The position numbers were made by a program, and so were the translations under genes. From Kosakonia cowanii JCM 10956 = DSM 18146 (GTDB lineage Bacteria; Pseudomonadota; Gammaproteobacteria; Enterobacterales; Enterobacteriaceae), in NCBI RefSeq assembly GCF_001975225.1, contig NZ_CP019445.1, positions 4,092,001 to 4,156,000 of the forward strand: a stretch of DNA of 64,000 nucleotides. Direction: 5' to 3'. Below, piece after piece: positions 18,561-27,460 of the stretch. Under the pieces are notes generated by a model that was given only the letters and a program-made list of their open reading frames with translations, had not been told where the DNA came from and did not search any database. Within the stretch, counting starts at the first letter, position 1. Every line of letters starts with the position of its first letter.

Positions 18561-19466
18561 TTAACGCAGCAGGGACAGCATGGTCTGCGGAACCTGGTTG
18601 GCCTGTGCCAGCACGGAAGAACCGGCCTGCTGCAGGATCTGCGCGCGGGACATGTTCGACACTTCCGTCGCATAGTCGGAGTCCTGAATACGGCTGCGGG
18701 CAGCTGACAGGTTGCTCACGGTGTTGTTCAGGTTAGTGATGGTGGACTCGAAACGGTTCTGGGAGGCACCCAGCAGGCTGCGCTGATCGTCAACCGCTTT
18801 GATGGCCGCATCGATATCTGCCAGCGGAGCACCGTTGGTTTTACCGGACGCATCAACGGTACCTTTCAGTACGTCGAAGCCTTCAGCAGCGGTGGCACGT
18901 TTGTTGCCGTTGATGGTCTGGCCGGTAGTCGCTGCAGTGGCGCCAGTGGCGTTGTACAGGTTGTAGGAGTCAGACTTGGTCAGGCTGATGGAGATAGTTT
19001 CGTTATCTTTCGCGCCAACCTGGAAGCTGTAGCTGCTTGAACCGGTACCGGTGTTCAGCACTTTGATGCCGTTGAAGTCGGTCTGGGTGGTTACGCGGTT
19101 GATCTCTTCCATACGCTGGTTAACTTCAGCCTGGATGGAGTCGATGTCAGATGCGGAGTTGGAGCTGTTCTGTGCCTGAACGGTCAGGTCACGGATACGC
19201 TGCAGGTTGTTGTTCACTTCGCTCAGCGCGCCTTCAGCGGTCTGCGCCAGAGAGATACCGTCGTTGGCGTTACGGGCAGCAACACCCAGGCCATTGATGT
19301 TGGAAGTAAAGCGGTTGGCGATTGCCTGACCAGCAGCATCATCTTTTGCACTGTTGATACGCAGACCGGAAGAGAGACGCTCAATAGAAGTACCCAGAGA
19401 AGACTGTGATTTAGTCAGGTTGTTCTGGGTCATCAGCGACAGGGTGTTAGTATTAATAACAGCCAT
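18561..19466 (-). CDS. fliC: Flagellin, tandem copy 2
   Basis: A 301-residue flagellin of the same compact type. Distinguishing residues are [10 protein letters not shown] (Gly-Val where the others have Thr-Val), [31 protein letters not shown] and [16 protein letters not shown]. The [11 protein letters not shown] stretch matches copy 4 while the preceding segment matches copy 1, again a mosaic. It carries its own sigma-28 promoter (19535-19561). Individually regulated copies could vary the filament surface or simply raise flagellin dose; the sequence does not decide between these. Confidence 0.96.
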   Translation of the reverse strand: MAVINTNTLSLMTQNNLTKSQSSLGTSIERLSSGLRINSAKDDAAGQAIANRFTSNINGLGVAARNANDGISLAQTAEGALSEVNNNLQRIRDLTVQAQNSSNSASDIDSIQAEVNQRMEEINRVTTQTDFNGIKVLNTGTGSSSYSFQVGAKDNETISISLTKSDSYNLYNATGATAATTGQTINGNKRATAAEGFDVLKGTVDASGKTNGAPLADIDAAIKAVDDQRSLLGASQNRFESTITNLNNTVSNLSAARSRIQDSDYATEVSNMSRAQILQQAGSSVLAQANQVPQTMLSLLR

Positions 19467-19534
19467 GATAGTTATCCTTAAGTAAGAAATTTATATTCCG
19501 GTAAGCGCCAGCGGCTTCATCACCGTCCAAGTAG

Positions 19535-19561
19535 TTATCGACGGACCTTTCGAACTCTTTA
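19535..19561 (-). promoter_or_regulatory. Sigma-28 (FliA) promoter of flagellin copy 2
   Basis: Minus strand TAAAGAGT-N11-GTCGATAA. The leader between it and the ATG is 19 bp shorter than in copies 3 and 4 but otherwise homologous. Confidence 0.9.
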
Positions 19562-19601
19562 GTTCTTTTTTACTTCTTTTTATCTTTTATTTTTCAGACA
19601 A

Positions 19602-19634
19602 ATAAAAAAGCGCCGACAAGCGGCGCTTTTCTGT
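19602..19634 (-). terminator. Terminator of flagellin copy 1
   Basis: The recurring AGCGCC/GGCGCT-type hairpin, with AAAAAA before and TTTT after, 20-45 bp beyond the stop of the fliC gene next to fliD. Confidence 0.9.
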
Positions 19635-19651
19635 ACAACGGTGTCTGCGGA

Positions 19652-20557
19652 TTAACGCAGCAGGGACAGCATAGTCTGCGGAACCTGGTTGGCCTGCGCC
19701 AGCACGGAAGAACCGGCCTGCTGCAGGATCTGCGCGCGGGACATGTTCGACACTTCGGTCGCATAGTCGGAGTCCTGAATACGGCTGCGGGCCGCTGACA
19801 GGTTGCTCACGGTGTTGTTCAGGTTAGTGATGGTGGACTCAAAACGGTTCTGGGAGGCACCCAGCAGGCTGCGCTGATCGTCAACCGCTTTGATGGCCTT
19901 ATCGATATCCGCCAGCGGGCTACCATCAGTGTTACCGGACGCATCAACGGTACCTTTCAGTACGTCGAAGCCTTCAGCGGCAGTAGAACGTTTGTTGCCG
20001 TTGATGGTCTGGCCGGTAGTCGCTGCGGTTGCACCGGTCGCATTGTACAGGTTGTAGGAGTCAGACTTGGTCAGGCTGATGGAGATAGTTTCGCTATCTT
20101 TCGCGCCAACCTGGAAGCTGTAGCTGCTTGAACCGGTACCGGTGTTCAGCACTTTGATGCCGTTGAAGTCGGTCTGGGTGGTCACGCGGTTCACTTCTTC
20201 CATACGCTGGTTAACTTCAGCCTGGATGGAGTCGATGTCAGACGCGGAGTTGGAGCTGTTCTGCGCCTGAACGGTCAGGTCACGGATACGCTGCAGGTTG
20301 TTGTTAATTTCGCTCAGCGCGCCTTCAGCGGTCTGTGCCAGAGAGATACCGTCGTTGGCGTTACGGGCAGCAACGGTCAGGCCATTGATGTTAGAAGTAA
20401 AGCGGTTGGCAATTGCCTGGCCCGCGGCATCATCTTTAGCACTGTTAATACGCAGGCCGGAAGACAGGCGCTCAATAGATGTACCCAGAGAAGACTGAGA
20501 TTTAGTCAGGTTGTTCTGAGTCATCAGCGACAGGGTGTTAGTATTAATAACAGCCAT
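19652..20557 (-). CDS. fliC: Flagellin, tandem copy 1 (promoter-proximal, next to fliD)
   Basis: A 301-residue flagellin in the position of the canonical fliC, divergent from fliD. It differs from the others at ALSEINNNLQ, MEEVNRVTTQ and GNTDGSPLADIDKA. Its 5' leader and ribosome site (GAAGGAATTACATC) are unlike those shared by copies 2-4, so this is probably the ancestral locus from which the others were duplicated. Like them it lacks the large D2/D3 surface domains. Export is chaperoned by FliS, encoded at 22238-22648. Confidence 0.97.
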   Translation of the reverse strand: MAVINTNTLSLMTQNNLTKSQSSLGTSIERLSSGLRINSAKDDAAGQAIANRFTSNINGLTVAARNANDGISLAQTAEGALSEINNNLQRIRDLTVQAQNSSNSASDIDSIQAEVNQRMEEVNRVTTQTDFNGIKVLNTGTGSSSYSFQVGAKDSETISISLTKSDSYNLYNATGATAATTGQTINGNKRSTAAEGFDVLKGTVDASGNTDGSPLADIDKAIKAVDDQRSLLGASQNRFESTITNLNNTVSNLSAARSRIQDSDYATEVSNMSRAQILQQAGSSVLAQANQVPQTMLSLLR

Positions 20558-20628
20558 GATGTAATTCCTTCATAAAAATAGTTATCAGATTCAGGCATCT
20601 GCCTACGGCTTTCTCACCGTTAACCTGA

Positions 20629-20655
20629 TTATCGACAGCCTGAAAACAACCTTTA
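20629..20655 (-). promoter_or_regulatory. Sigma-28 (FliA) promoter of flagellin copy 1
   Basis: Minus strand TAAAGGTT-N11-GTCGATAA. It differs from the TAAAGAGT box of the other three copies, in keeping with its separate leader sequence. Confidence 0.9.
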
Positions 20656-20737
20656 GAAAAAAAGATCATTTTTTTAAAGCGACAAACTGCCCCTGATTCA
20701 CCCTCTTTATTTAGCCATTGCTTTAAAAAAAAGCTTC

Positions 20738-20764
20738 TAATCTTTTCATCATCGCTGCCGATAC
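20738..20764 (+). promoter_or_regulatory. Probable sigma-28 promoter of fliDST
   Basis: TAATCTTT, 11-bp spacer, GCCGATAC, 38 bp upstream of the fliD ATG. The -10 box is near consensus and the -35 box is weaker. Confidence 0.65.
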
Positions 20765-20801
20765 TCTCCACAGTGATTGTCTAAAACTGAAGGATGAAGA
20801 A

Positions 20802-22214
20802 ATGGCAACTATTAGTTCACTCGGCGCAGGCACCAGCCTGGATCTCAATACGTTGTATGACAATTTGCAGACGGCTGAACAGACCAAGCTGACGCCAATT
20901 GCGTCTCAGCAGTCCTCTTACAAAGCCAAGCTGACGGCCTGGGGCGTGGTGCAAACCTCCCTCAACAAACTGCAAACGGCGGCGGATGCACTGAAAAATA
21001 CCTCGGCGATCGCAGGGACGAAAGTGTCGAGCACTAACACCGCGTTTACTGCCACGCTTGCTAACACAGCGTCGGCGGGGACGTACTCTATTGAAGTATC
21101 CGCGCTGGCGGCGTCACAGTCTCTGCTGAGCCCGAAAGTGGCCAGTAAAGATACCGATTTAGGCGACCAGAGCCTCGACTCGCGCACGATTACCATCACG
21201 CAGCCGGGTCAAAAAGATCCGCTGACGGTAACACTGGATAAAGATAAAACCAGCCTCGCGGACATGCGTGATGCGATTAACGCCAAACAGGGCAGCGTCA
21301 CCGCCAGTATCATCAAAGCGGACGATAACAGTTACTACCTGGCGCTGACCTCACGCGACAGTGGCACCACCAACCAGATGACCATCACCACCAATGATGC
21401 GGAACTGGCGAAGTACGTTAGCTATGATTCAACCAACACCGGCAGTGCCAGCAATGTGATGACGCAGCAGGTGGCGGCAAGCGATGCGAAAGTCAAAATT
21501 AACGGTATCGATATCACCCGTAGCAGCAACAAGATCACCGATGCGCCGGAAGGCGTAACGCTGACGCTGAATAAGCTGACTACCGGTACGCCGGAAACGC
21601 TGTCGGTAACGAAAGATAACGCACCGATGACCGCAGCGATCCAGGCGTATGTTGATGCGTATAACTCGCTGCAAACCACCATTGGTAACCAGACCAAATA
21701 CACGGCGGTAGATCAGGGCAGTGACAAACAGAACACCTCAAACGGCGATCTGCTGGGTGACGGTACGCTGCGTAACATTCAGACGCGTCTGCGCTCTCAG
21801 CTCTCTACATCGCAGGCGGGGAATGACAGTTTTTCTGTATTGTCGCAGTTGGGGATTACCCAGGATGTGAGCGGTAAGCTGACCGTGGACAGCACCAAGC
21901 TTGAAAAAGCAATGAATGAAAAATCCGCCGATGTGGTGACGTTCCTCTCCGGCGATGGCAAAACCACAGGCTTTGCGACTCAGGCGAGCAACCTGCTGAA
22001 AGATATTCTGGGCAGTAAAGGTAGCATCCAGAATGCGACCGACGGCATTAACAAAACCCTGAAGCGCCTGGATACGCAATACAAAGCGGTGAGTGACCAG
22101 ATTACGGCCACCATGGCACGCTACAAAGCGCAGTTCACCAGTTTGAGCCAGTTAGTCTCCTCCATGACATCAACAGGGAACTATCTGACACAACAGTTTA
22201 ATGCAATGAGTTAA
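20802..22214 (+). CDS. fliD: Flagellar filament cap protein FliD (HAP2)
   Basis: This 470-residue protein starts after GAAGGATGAAGAA. The N-terminal MATISSLGAGTSLDLNTLYDNLQTAEQ segment and C-terminal coiled region (TLKRLDTQYKAVSDQITATMARYKAQFTSLSQLVSSM..GNYLTQQFNAMS) are typical of FliD. The cap pentamer sits at the filament tip and folds exported flagellin. The middle is Thr/Ser/Asp-rich, as usual. It is the first gene of fliD-fliS-fliT, divergent from fliC. With compact flagellins its interacting surfaces may have co-adapted, but nothing abnormal is visible. Confidence 0.97.
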   Translation: MATISSLGAGTSLDLNTLYDNLQTAEQTKLTPIASQQSSYKAKLTAWGVVQTSLNKLQTAADALKNTSAIAGTKVSSTNTAFTATLANTASAGTYSIEVSALAASQSLLSPKVASKDTDLGDQSLDSRTITITQPGQKDPLTVTLDKDKTSLADMRDAINAKQGSVTASIIKADDNSYYLALTSRDSGTTNQMTITTNDAELAKYVSYDSTNTGSASNVMTQQVAASDAKVKINGIDITRSSNKITDAPEGVTLTLNKLTTGTPETLSVTKDNAPMTAAIQAYVDAYNSLQTTIGNQTKYTAVDQGSDKQNTSNGDLLGDGTLRNIQTRLRSQLSTSQAGNDSFSVLSQLGITQDVSGKLTVDSTKLEKAMNEKSADVVTFLSGDGKTTGFATQASNLLKDILGSKGSIQNATDGINKTLKRLDTQYKAVSDQITATMARYKAQFTSLSQLVSSMTSTGNYLTQQFNAMS

Positions 22215-22237
22215 TAAACCATTAGTTGAGGTTGGAC

Positions 22238-22648
22238 ATGTATACGAAATCGGGAATTCAGGCTTATGCTCAGGTCGGCGTCGAAAGCGCCGTGATGAGC
22301 GCGAGCCCGCATCAACTCGTGGTATTGCTTTTTGATGGCGCGTTAAGCGCCATGAAAAAAGCCGCGATCCTGATTGAGCAGGGAGATATCCCCGGTAAAG
22401 GACAGGCGCTTACAAAGGCAATTAATATCATTAACAACGGATTGCGTGCGGGTCTCGACCATGAAGTCGGTGGCGATCTCACGGCAAACCTGGACAGTCT
22501 TTATGACTACATGACACGACGTCTTTTACAGGCAAATCTCCATAATGACCTCGCCGCTATTGATGAAGTCACCCTGTTGCTGAGCAATATTGCTGATGCC
22601 TGGAAAGAGATTGGCCCCACTCATCAAAACGCGCGGGACACTTACTAA
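22238..22648 (+). CDS. fliS: Flagellin export chaperone FliS
   Basis: A 136-residue helical protein (MYTKSGIQAYAQVGVESAVMSASPHQLVVLLFDGALSAM...) aligning over its whole length with FliS. I prefer the ATG at 22238 over an in-frame TTG at 22226, because FliS begins with MY-x-x-x-G and a ribosome site (GAGGTTGGAC) sits just before it. FliS binds the flagellin C-terminus in the cytosol, preventing premature polymerisation and delivering it to the export gate. Since the four flagellins have identical C-termini, one FliS should serve all. The stop overlaps the fliT start by one base. Confidence 0.97.
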   Translation: MYTKSGIQAYAQVGVESAVMSASPHQLVVLLFDGALSAMKKAAILIEQGDIPGKGQALTKAINIINNGLRAGLDHEVGGDLTANLDSLYDYMTRRLLQANLHNDLAAIDEVTLLLSNIADAWKEIGPTHQNARDTY

Positions 22649-23007
22649 TGGAAGCAAATCTCGGGTTGGTCCACCACTATCAGCAACTGTTGGCCACCAG
22701 CCGTACCATGCTCAACCTTGCTAAGGAAGGGCATTGGGACGAACTTATCAACTACGAACTGGGGTACGTTACCTCAGTTGAGAAGTTGACACAGTTCCAG
22801 GACTCGAGCGAAGCAGCGCCTCATGTGCAGGCGCAAATTCGCCCGATGCTCAAGCAAATCCTGGATAATGAAGTGTTATTGAAGACATTGTTACACCAGC
22901 GAATGGACGAGCTGAGGACATTGGTTGGTCAATCCTCCCGACAACATAACCTGAATTCGACATATGGACGTCTTTCCGGAAATATTCTCTTCCCCAATGA
23001 GATGTAA
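22648..23007 (+). CDS. fliT: FliD export chaperone and FlhDC inhibitor FliT
   Basis: This 119-residue, largely helical protein (VHHYQQLLATSRTMLNLAKEGHWDELINYE...) matches FliT in length and place. In Salmonella and Escherichia FliT holds FliD before export and, when freed, binds FlhDC to lower class II flagellar transcription. It overlaps fliS by one base. A GGCGGGTG...CACCCGCC hairpin follows at 23019-23049. Confidence 0.94.
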   Translation: MEANLGLVHHYQQLLATSRTMLNLAKEGHWDELINYELGYVTSVEKLTQFQDSSEAAPHVQAQIRPMLKQILDNEVLLKTLLHQRMDELRTLVGQSSRQHNLNSTYGRLSGNILFPNEM

Positions 23008-23018
23008 ATCTCATTAGC

Positions 23019-23062
23019 GGCGGGTGCTGCGGTTTCCCCCTCACCCGCCACGCTTTCCTCTT
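23019..23062. terminator. Hairpin terminator between fliT and yedD
   Basis: Stem GGCGGGTG / CACCCGCC with a pyrimidine-rich tail (CTTTCCTCTTTT) downstream on the plus strand. It separates fliDST from the convergent yedD gene. Confidence 0.7.
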
Positions 23063-23072
23063 TTCGCACGAC

Positions 23073-23483
23073 CTAGCGGTTAATATCCAGACCCGCTTTC
23101 TCCAGCGCCTGCTGGCACTCCACGGTCGGTTTATCGGTGCGCGACAGCGTCAGCCCATCAAACTCCAGCGTATTGCCTTCCTGATTTAAACGATAGACAT
23201 CCAGCTTCTGCGTGACGTTATAGAATTTATCGCCATCCAGCATCAGTTTGCCAGGAACCGCGATTACGCGCTGCCACTGGCGGCAATCAAGAGTATCGCC
23301 CTGCGGCGTCACAATCAGGCTGGCGATCGCCTCCGGGCTGACCAGGCTGCTCTGCGGCCCCGTTGATTGCCAGTAACCCGCTAATCCTGCGGGCGCCGGG
23401 TGCTTCACCACCGCCTGATAGTTATCCACCTGCACGCAGCCGCTCAGCAGCAGCATCGCGCCGAGAATCATACGCTTTTTCAT
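23073..23483 (-). CDS. yedD: Lipoprotein YedD
   Basis: This 136-residue protein has a lipoprotein signal: a basic N-terminus (MKKR), a hydrophobic stretch and the lipobox LLSG-Cys16. The mature part contains SPEAIASLIVTPQGDTLDCRQWQRVIAVPGKL, characteristic of enterobacterial YedD. Its function is unknown. Asp is not at the +2 position (it is Val), so outer-membrane sorting is expected. It sits in its usual place between fliT and yedE and reads against both. Confidence 0.93.
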   Translation of the reverse strand: MKKRMILGAMLLLSGCVQVDNYQAVVKHPAPAGLAGYWQSTGPQSSLVSPEAIASLIVTPQGDTLDCRQWQRVIAVPGKLMLDGDKFYNVTQKLDVYRLNQEGNTLEFDGLTLSRTDKPTVECQQALEKAGLDINR

Positions 23484-23688
23484 TCTTCATCCTGCTCGTG
23501 AAAAAAAGCGATTGTGGCATTAAAGGCCGCGCCTCGCCACCCTTTCACCGCGCGAGAACAACTTTGATCTACGCCAGGTTTTTGCCCTATTGTGCAGCGG
23601 TTCAGGCGTGAAGACGTGTATCATCCCGCTTCTTTTGTACGACTTTTCTGTACGTCCCCATACCTTCTGAGTTCAGAGGCTTTTTACT

Positions 23689-24900
23689 ATGTCATGGCAA
23701 CACTTCAAAGACCGCTTCCTTATTAAGTTCTGGTCTCCTGTTCCGGCGGTGATCGCGGCCGGTATTCTCTCTACCTACTATTTCGGCATTACCGGCACCT
23801 TCTGGGCGGTGACCGGCGAGTTTACCCGCTGGGGCGGTCAGTTATTGCAACTGGCCGGAGTGCACACCGAAGAGTGGGGCTACTTCAAAATAATTCACCT
23901 CGAGGGCACGCCGTTGACGCGCATCGACGGCATGATGATTATCGGCATGTTCGGCGGCTGTTTTGCCGCTGCGCTGTGGGCTAATAATGTGAAACTGCGT
24001 ATGCCGCAGAACCGCATCCGCATCGCGCAGGCGATTGTTGGCGGCATTATTGCTGGCTTTGGCGCGCGCCTGGCGATGGGCTGTAACCTTGCGGCCTTCT
24101 TTACCGGGATCCCACAGTTCTCCCTGCACGCCTGGTTTTTTGCCATCGCCACGGCAATTGGCTCCTGGTTCGGCGCGCGCTTTACCCTGCTGCCGCTGTT
24201 CCGCATTCCGGTGAAGATGCAGAAAGTCACTGCCGCCTCGCCGCTCACCCAGAAGCCCGATCAGGCGAAGCGCCGTTTTCGTCTTGGTATGCTGGTGTTT
24301 ATTGGCATGCTCGGCTGGGCGCTGTTAACGGCGATGAATCAGCCGAAGCTGGGGCTGGCAATGCTGTTCGGCGTGGGCTTTGGTCTGCTGATTGAGCGAG
24401 CGCAAATCTGCTTTACCTCGGCGTTCCGCGATATGTGGATCACCGGGCGCACGATGATGGCGAAGGCGATCATCTTTGGCATGGCGGCGAGCGCCATCGG
24501 CATTTTCAGCTATGTGCAGCTGGGGCTGGAAGCGAAAATCATGTGGGCCGGCCCCAATGCGGTGCTCGGCGGTCTGCTGTTCGGTTTTGGTATTGTGCTC
24601 GCGGGCGGGTGTGAAACGGGCTGGATGTACCGCGCCGTTGAAGGCCAGGTGCACTACTGGTGGGTCGGGCTGGGTAACGTGATTGGCTCAACCATCCTGG
24701 CGTATTTCTGGGACGATCTCGCGCCGACGCTTGCCACCAGTTGGGACAAAATCAACCTGCTTAACACCTTCGGGCCGCTCGGCGGTCTGCTGGTCACCTA
24801 TCTTCTGTTACTGGCCGCGTTTCTCTTTGTGGTCGGCTGGGAGAAACAGTTCTTCCGCCGCCAGAAACCTGCCGCCAACCCTGCCAAGGAGCCTGCATGA
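23689..24900 (+). CDS. yedE: YedE, YeeE/YedE-type (TsuA-like) sulfur-compound transporter
   Basis: A 403-residue inner-membrane protein with about ten hydrophobic helices and the duplicated motifs GFGARLAMGCNLAAFFTG and FGIVLAGGCETGWMYRAVEG. The paired conserved cysteines in these repeats define the YeeE/YedE family, whose TsuA members import thiosulfate. It overlaps yedF by 4 bp, so the transporter is coupled to a TusA-like sulfur-carrier protein. By analogy YedE passes a sulfur compound or selenium to YedF; the physiological substrate is not established. Confidence 0.93.
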   Translation: MSWQHFKDRFLIKFWSPVPAVIAAGILSTYYFGITGTFWAVTGEFTRWGGQLLQLAGVHTEEWGYFKIIHLEGTPLTRIDGMMIIGMFGGCFAAALWANNVKLRMPQNRIRIAQAIVGGIIAGFGARLAMGCNLAAFFTGIPQFSLHAWFFAIATAIGSWFGARFTLLPLFRIPVKMQKVTAASPLTQKPDQAKRRFRLGMLVFIGMLGWALLTAMNQPKLGLAMLFGVGFGLLIERAQICFTSAFRDMWITGRTMMAKAIIFGMAASAIGIFSYVQLGLEAKIMWAGPNAVLGGLLFGFGIVLAGGCETGWMYRAVEGQVHYWWVGLGNVIGSTILAYFWDDLAPTLATSWDKINLLNTFGPLGGLLVTYLLLLAAFLFVVGWEKQFFRRQKPAANPAKEPA

Positions 24901-25127
24901 GCATTGTGCCTGATTACCGTCTCGATATGAGCGGCGAACCCTGCCCCTACCCGGCGGTCGCCACCCTTGAAGCGATGCCGCAGTTGAAAAAAGGGGAAAT
25001 TCTTGAAGTGGTCAGCGACTGCCCGCAGTCGATTAACAACATTCCGCTCGATGCGCGCAACCACGGCTACACGGTGCTGGATATTCAGCAGGATGGGCCA
25101 ACCATCCGTTATCTGATTCAGAAGTAG
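24897..25127 (+). CDS. yedF: TusA-family sulfur carrier-like protein YedF
   Basis: A 76-residue SirA/TusA-fold protein with the CPxP motif (Cys16-Pro-Tyr-Pro19), whose cysteine carries persulfide in TusA. The start overlaps the yedE stop. The yedE-yedF pair is the standard arrangement and suggests acceptance of sulfur from the membrane partner. A strong terminator follows at 25163-25200. Confidence 0.94.
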   Translation: MSIVPDYRLDMSGEPCPYPAVATLEAMPQLKKGEILEVVSDCPQSINNIPLDARNHGYTVLDIQQDGPTIRYLIQK

Positions 25128-25160
25128 CCCACTTTTGCGCCGCAACAGGCGGCGCAAGGT

Positions 25161-25202
25161 ATAAAAAAACCAGGCGGGAGTGTTCCGGCCTGGTTTTTTT
25201 TA
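25161..25202. terminator. Bidirectional terminator between yedF and fliE
   Basis: A long stem (AACCAGGC..GGA / TTCC.GCCTGGTT) between seven A and eight T, serving the convergent yedEF and fliE genes. Confidence 0.93.
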
Positions 25203-25218
25203 TCTCTGCGTCTGTGAA

Positions 25219-25530
25219 CTACAGCTGCATATTCATAATGTCCTGGTAAGCAGAAACCAGTTTGTTACGCACCTGAATGCCCATCTGCAGCGAGATCGAT
25301 GATTTCTGCAAATCGGTCATCACGTCATTCAGCGCCACGCCCGGCTCGCCAAGCGTAAATTTCTCCGCCTGTACACGTGCGGCGTTCTGCGTGTCGCTGA
25401 TGCGATCCAGCGCCGCGTGCAGTTGCCCGGCGAAGCTGATAGACGGTTCGCTCTCCACGCTCTGAGCACGCGCAACACCTGCAGTTGCCTGCAGCTGACT
25501 GACAACGCTCTCAATGCCCTGTATAGCCAT
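25219..25530 (-). CDS. fliE: Flagellar hook-basal body protein FliE
   Basis: A 103-residue protein ([17 protein letters not shown]...[19 protein letters not shown]...[10 protein letters not shown]) matching FliE in full. FliE links the MS ring to the rod and opens rod assembly. It is divergent from fliF across a 226-bp control region, as in Escherichia. Confidence 0.97.
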   Translation of the reverse strand: MAIQGIESVVSQLQATAGVARAQSVESEPSISFAGQLHAALDRISDTQNAARVQAEKFTLGEPGVALNDVMTDLQKSSISLQMGIQVRNKLVSAYQDIMNMQL

Positions 25531-25756
25531 TATTATTCCCCGGATGGATTGATACCTGACAAGGCTAACAGTTTGTCAATGAGATGATGGCGGTAAATAG
25601 CGTCAAAAAACCAGGTTATTTGAGGCATAGAAAAATCCATTTCATCAAATAATGACATCGCCATCTTAATGGTCATTTGTCGAGTTTGCCGACCCGGGAG
25701 TCCGATTTGTTTCTCAACTCACATAACAACATCCACCCAGAGTCACGAGGTGCACA
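25531..25756. promoter_or_regulatory. Divergent fliE / fliF promoter region
   Basis: A 226-bp gap between two divergent class II flagellar genes. By homology it must hold FlhDC-activated promoters. An AATGGTCATT stretch at about 25668-25677 resembles a half-site of the FlhDC consensus, but I cannot define the full boxes with confidence. The fliF ATG is preceded by CACGAGGTGCACA. Confidence 0.5.
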
Positions 25757-27460
25757 ATGAGTGCGACTGCAACAACTGCACCGCAGAATAAATCTCTTGA
25801 GTGGATCAACCGCTTACGCGCGAACCCAAAAATTCCGTTGATGGTGGCCGCGGCAGCAGCCTGCGCCATCATTGTCGCTATGGTGCTGTGGGCGAAATCG
25901 CCGGATTACCGCACCCTTTATAGCAACCTGTCCGATCAGGACGGCGGTGCCATCGTTACCCAGTTAACGCAGATGAATATCCCTTACCGCTTTGCTGACG
26001 GCAGCGGCGCGATTGAAGTGCCCGCTGACAAGGTGCACGAGCTGCGCCTGCGTCTCGCCCAGCAAGGTCTGCCGAAAGGCGGCGCGGCGGGTTTTGAACT
26101 GCTGGATCAAGAGAAGTTTGGTATCAGCCAGTTCAGCGAGCAAGTTAACTACCAGCGCGCGCTGGAAGGCGAACTGGCCCGCACTATCGAAACCCTCGGT
26201 CCGGTAAAAGGCGCACGTATTCACCTGGCGATGCCAAAACCGTCACTGTTCGTGCGTGAGCAGAAATCCCCGTCCGCGTCGGTCACGGTCAATTTACAAC
26301 CGGGTCGTGCGCTGGATGATGGTCAGATCAGCGCTATCGTTCACCTGGTCTCCAGCGCCGTTGCTGGCCTGCCGCCGGGCAACGTGACCGTTGTCGATCA
26401 GAGCGGTCGCCTGCTGACGCAGTCTGGCGTTGCCGGTCGCGATCTGAATGACGCGCAGCTGAAATACACCGCCGATGTCGAAAGCCGTGTGCAGCGTCGT
26501 ATCGAAGCAATCCTCGGCCCTATCGTCGGTAACGGTAATGTTCACGCTCAGGTGACTGCCCAGCTGGATTTCGCCAGCAAAGAGCAGACTGAAGAGCAGT
26601 ACGCGCCGAACGGCGGTGACCCGGCACAAGCAGTGCTGCGTTCACGCCAGGTTAACAGCAGCGAGCAGATTGGTGGTCAGTATCCGGGCGGCGTGCCTGG
26701 CGCACTCTCCAACCAGCCGGCTCCGGCTAACTCTGCGCCGATTACTACGCCGCAGAATGGTCAGAACGGCCAGCAGAATGCGCAGGGCCAGCAGCAGGGT
26801 CAGCAGACGACCTCGACCAATACCGCCTCAAGCGGCCCGCGTAATACTACGCATAATGAAACGAACAACTACGAAGTTGATCGCACCATTCGTCACACCA
26901 AGATGAATGTTGGCGATGTGCAGCGCCTCTCCGTCGCCGTGGTGGTGAACTACCGCACGCTGGCGGATGGCAAAACTGCCGCACTGACTGCCGATCAGCT
27001 GAAACAGATTGAAGATTTAACCCGCGAAGCGATGGGTTACACCGAGAAACGCGGTGACACGCTGAACGTCGTGAACTCGCCGTTCAACATGACCGAAGAT
27101 GTCGGTGGTGAGCTTCCGTTCTGGCAACAGCAGTCGTTTATCGACCAGCTGATGACCGCAGGTCGCTGGTTACTGGTACTGATTGTCGCCTTCATCCTGT
27201 GGCGTAAAGCGGTCCGTCCGCAGCTGGTTCGCCGCCAGGAAGAAGCGAAAGCGGTGCAGGAAGCGGCACAAACGCGTAACGAAATTGAAGAGTCCGTGGA
27301 AGTACGCCTCAGCAAAGATGAGCAACAGCAGCAGCGCCGCAGTAATCAGCGTCTGAGCGCCGAGGTCATGAGCCAGCGTATTCGCGAAATGTCAGATAAC
27401 GATCCGCGCGTCGTGGCGCTGGTCATTCGCCAGTGGATGAGTAATGAACATGAGCAATAA
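25757..27460 (+). CDS. fliF: Flagellar MS-ring protein FliF
   Basis: This 567-residue protein has an N-terminal transmembrane helix (~28-47), the two ring-building motifs in the periplasmic part, a Gln/Asn/Thr-rich low-complexity segment (~330-370) and a second transmembrane helix (~463-483). Its cytoplasmic C-terminal tail binds FliG ([19 protein letters not shown]). Length and order are standard. The gene overlaps the fliG start by 11 bp. Confidence 0.97.
   Translation: MSATATTAPQNKSLEWINRLRANPKIPLMVAAAAACAIIVAMVLWAKSPDYRTLYSNLSDQDGGAIVTQLTQMNIPYRFADGSGAIEVPADKVHELRLRLAQQGLPKGGAAGFELLDQEKFGISQFSEQVNYQRALEGELARTIETLGPVKGARIHLAMPKPSLFVREQKSPSASVTVNLQPGRALDDGQISAIVHLVSSAVAGLPPGNVTVVDQSGRLLTQSGVAGRDLNDAQLKYTADVESRVQRRIEAILGPIVGNGNVHAQVTAQLDFASKEQTEEQYAPNGGDPAQAVLRSRQVNSSEQIGGQYPGGVPGALSNQPAPANSAPITTPQNGQNGQQNAQGQQQGQQTTSTNTASSGPRNTTHNETNNYEVDRTIRHTKMNVGDVQRLSVAVVVNYRTLADGKTAALTADQLKQIEDLTREAMGYTEKRGDTLNVVNSPFNMTEDVGGELPFWQQQSFIDQLMTAGRWLLVLIVAFILWRKAVRPQLVRRQEEAKAVQEAAQTRNEIEESVEVRLSKDEQQQQRRSNQRLSAEVMSQRIREMSDNDPRVVALVIRQWMSNEHEQ

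Noticed and set aside
16341..20557. Flagellin phase-variation switch (hin/fljBA type)
   Set aside because: All four copies point the same way, each has its own promoter, and no invertase gene or inverted recombination sites border them.
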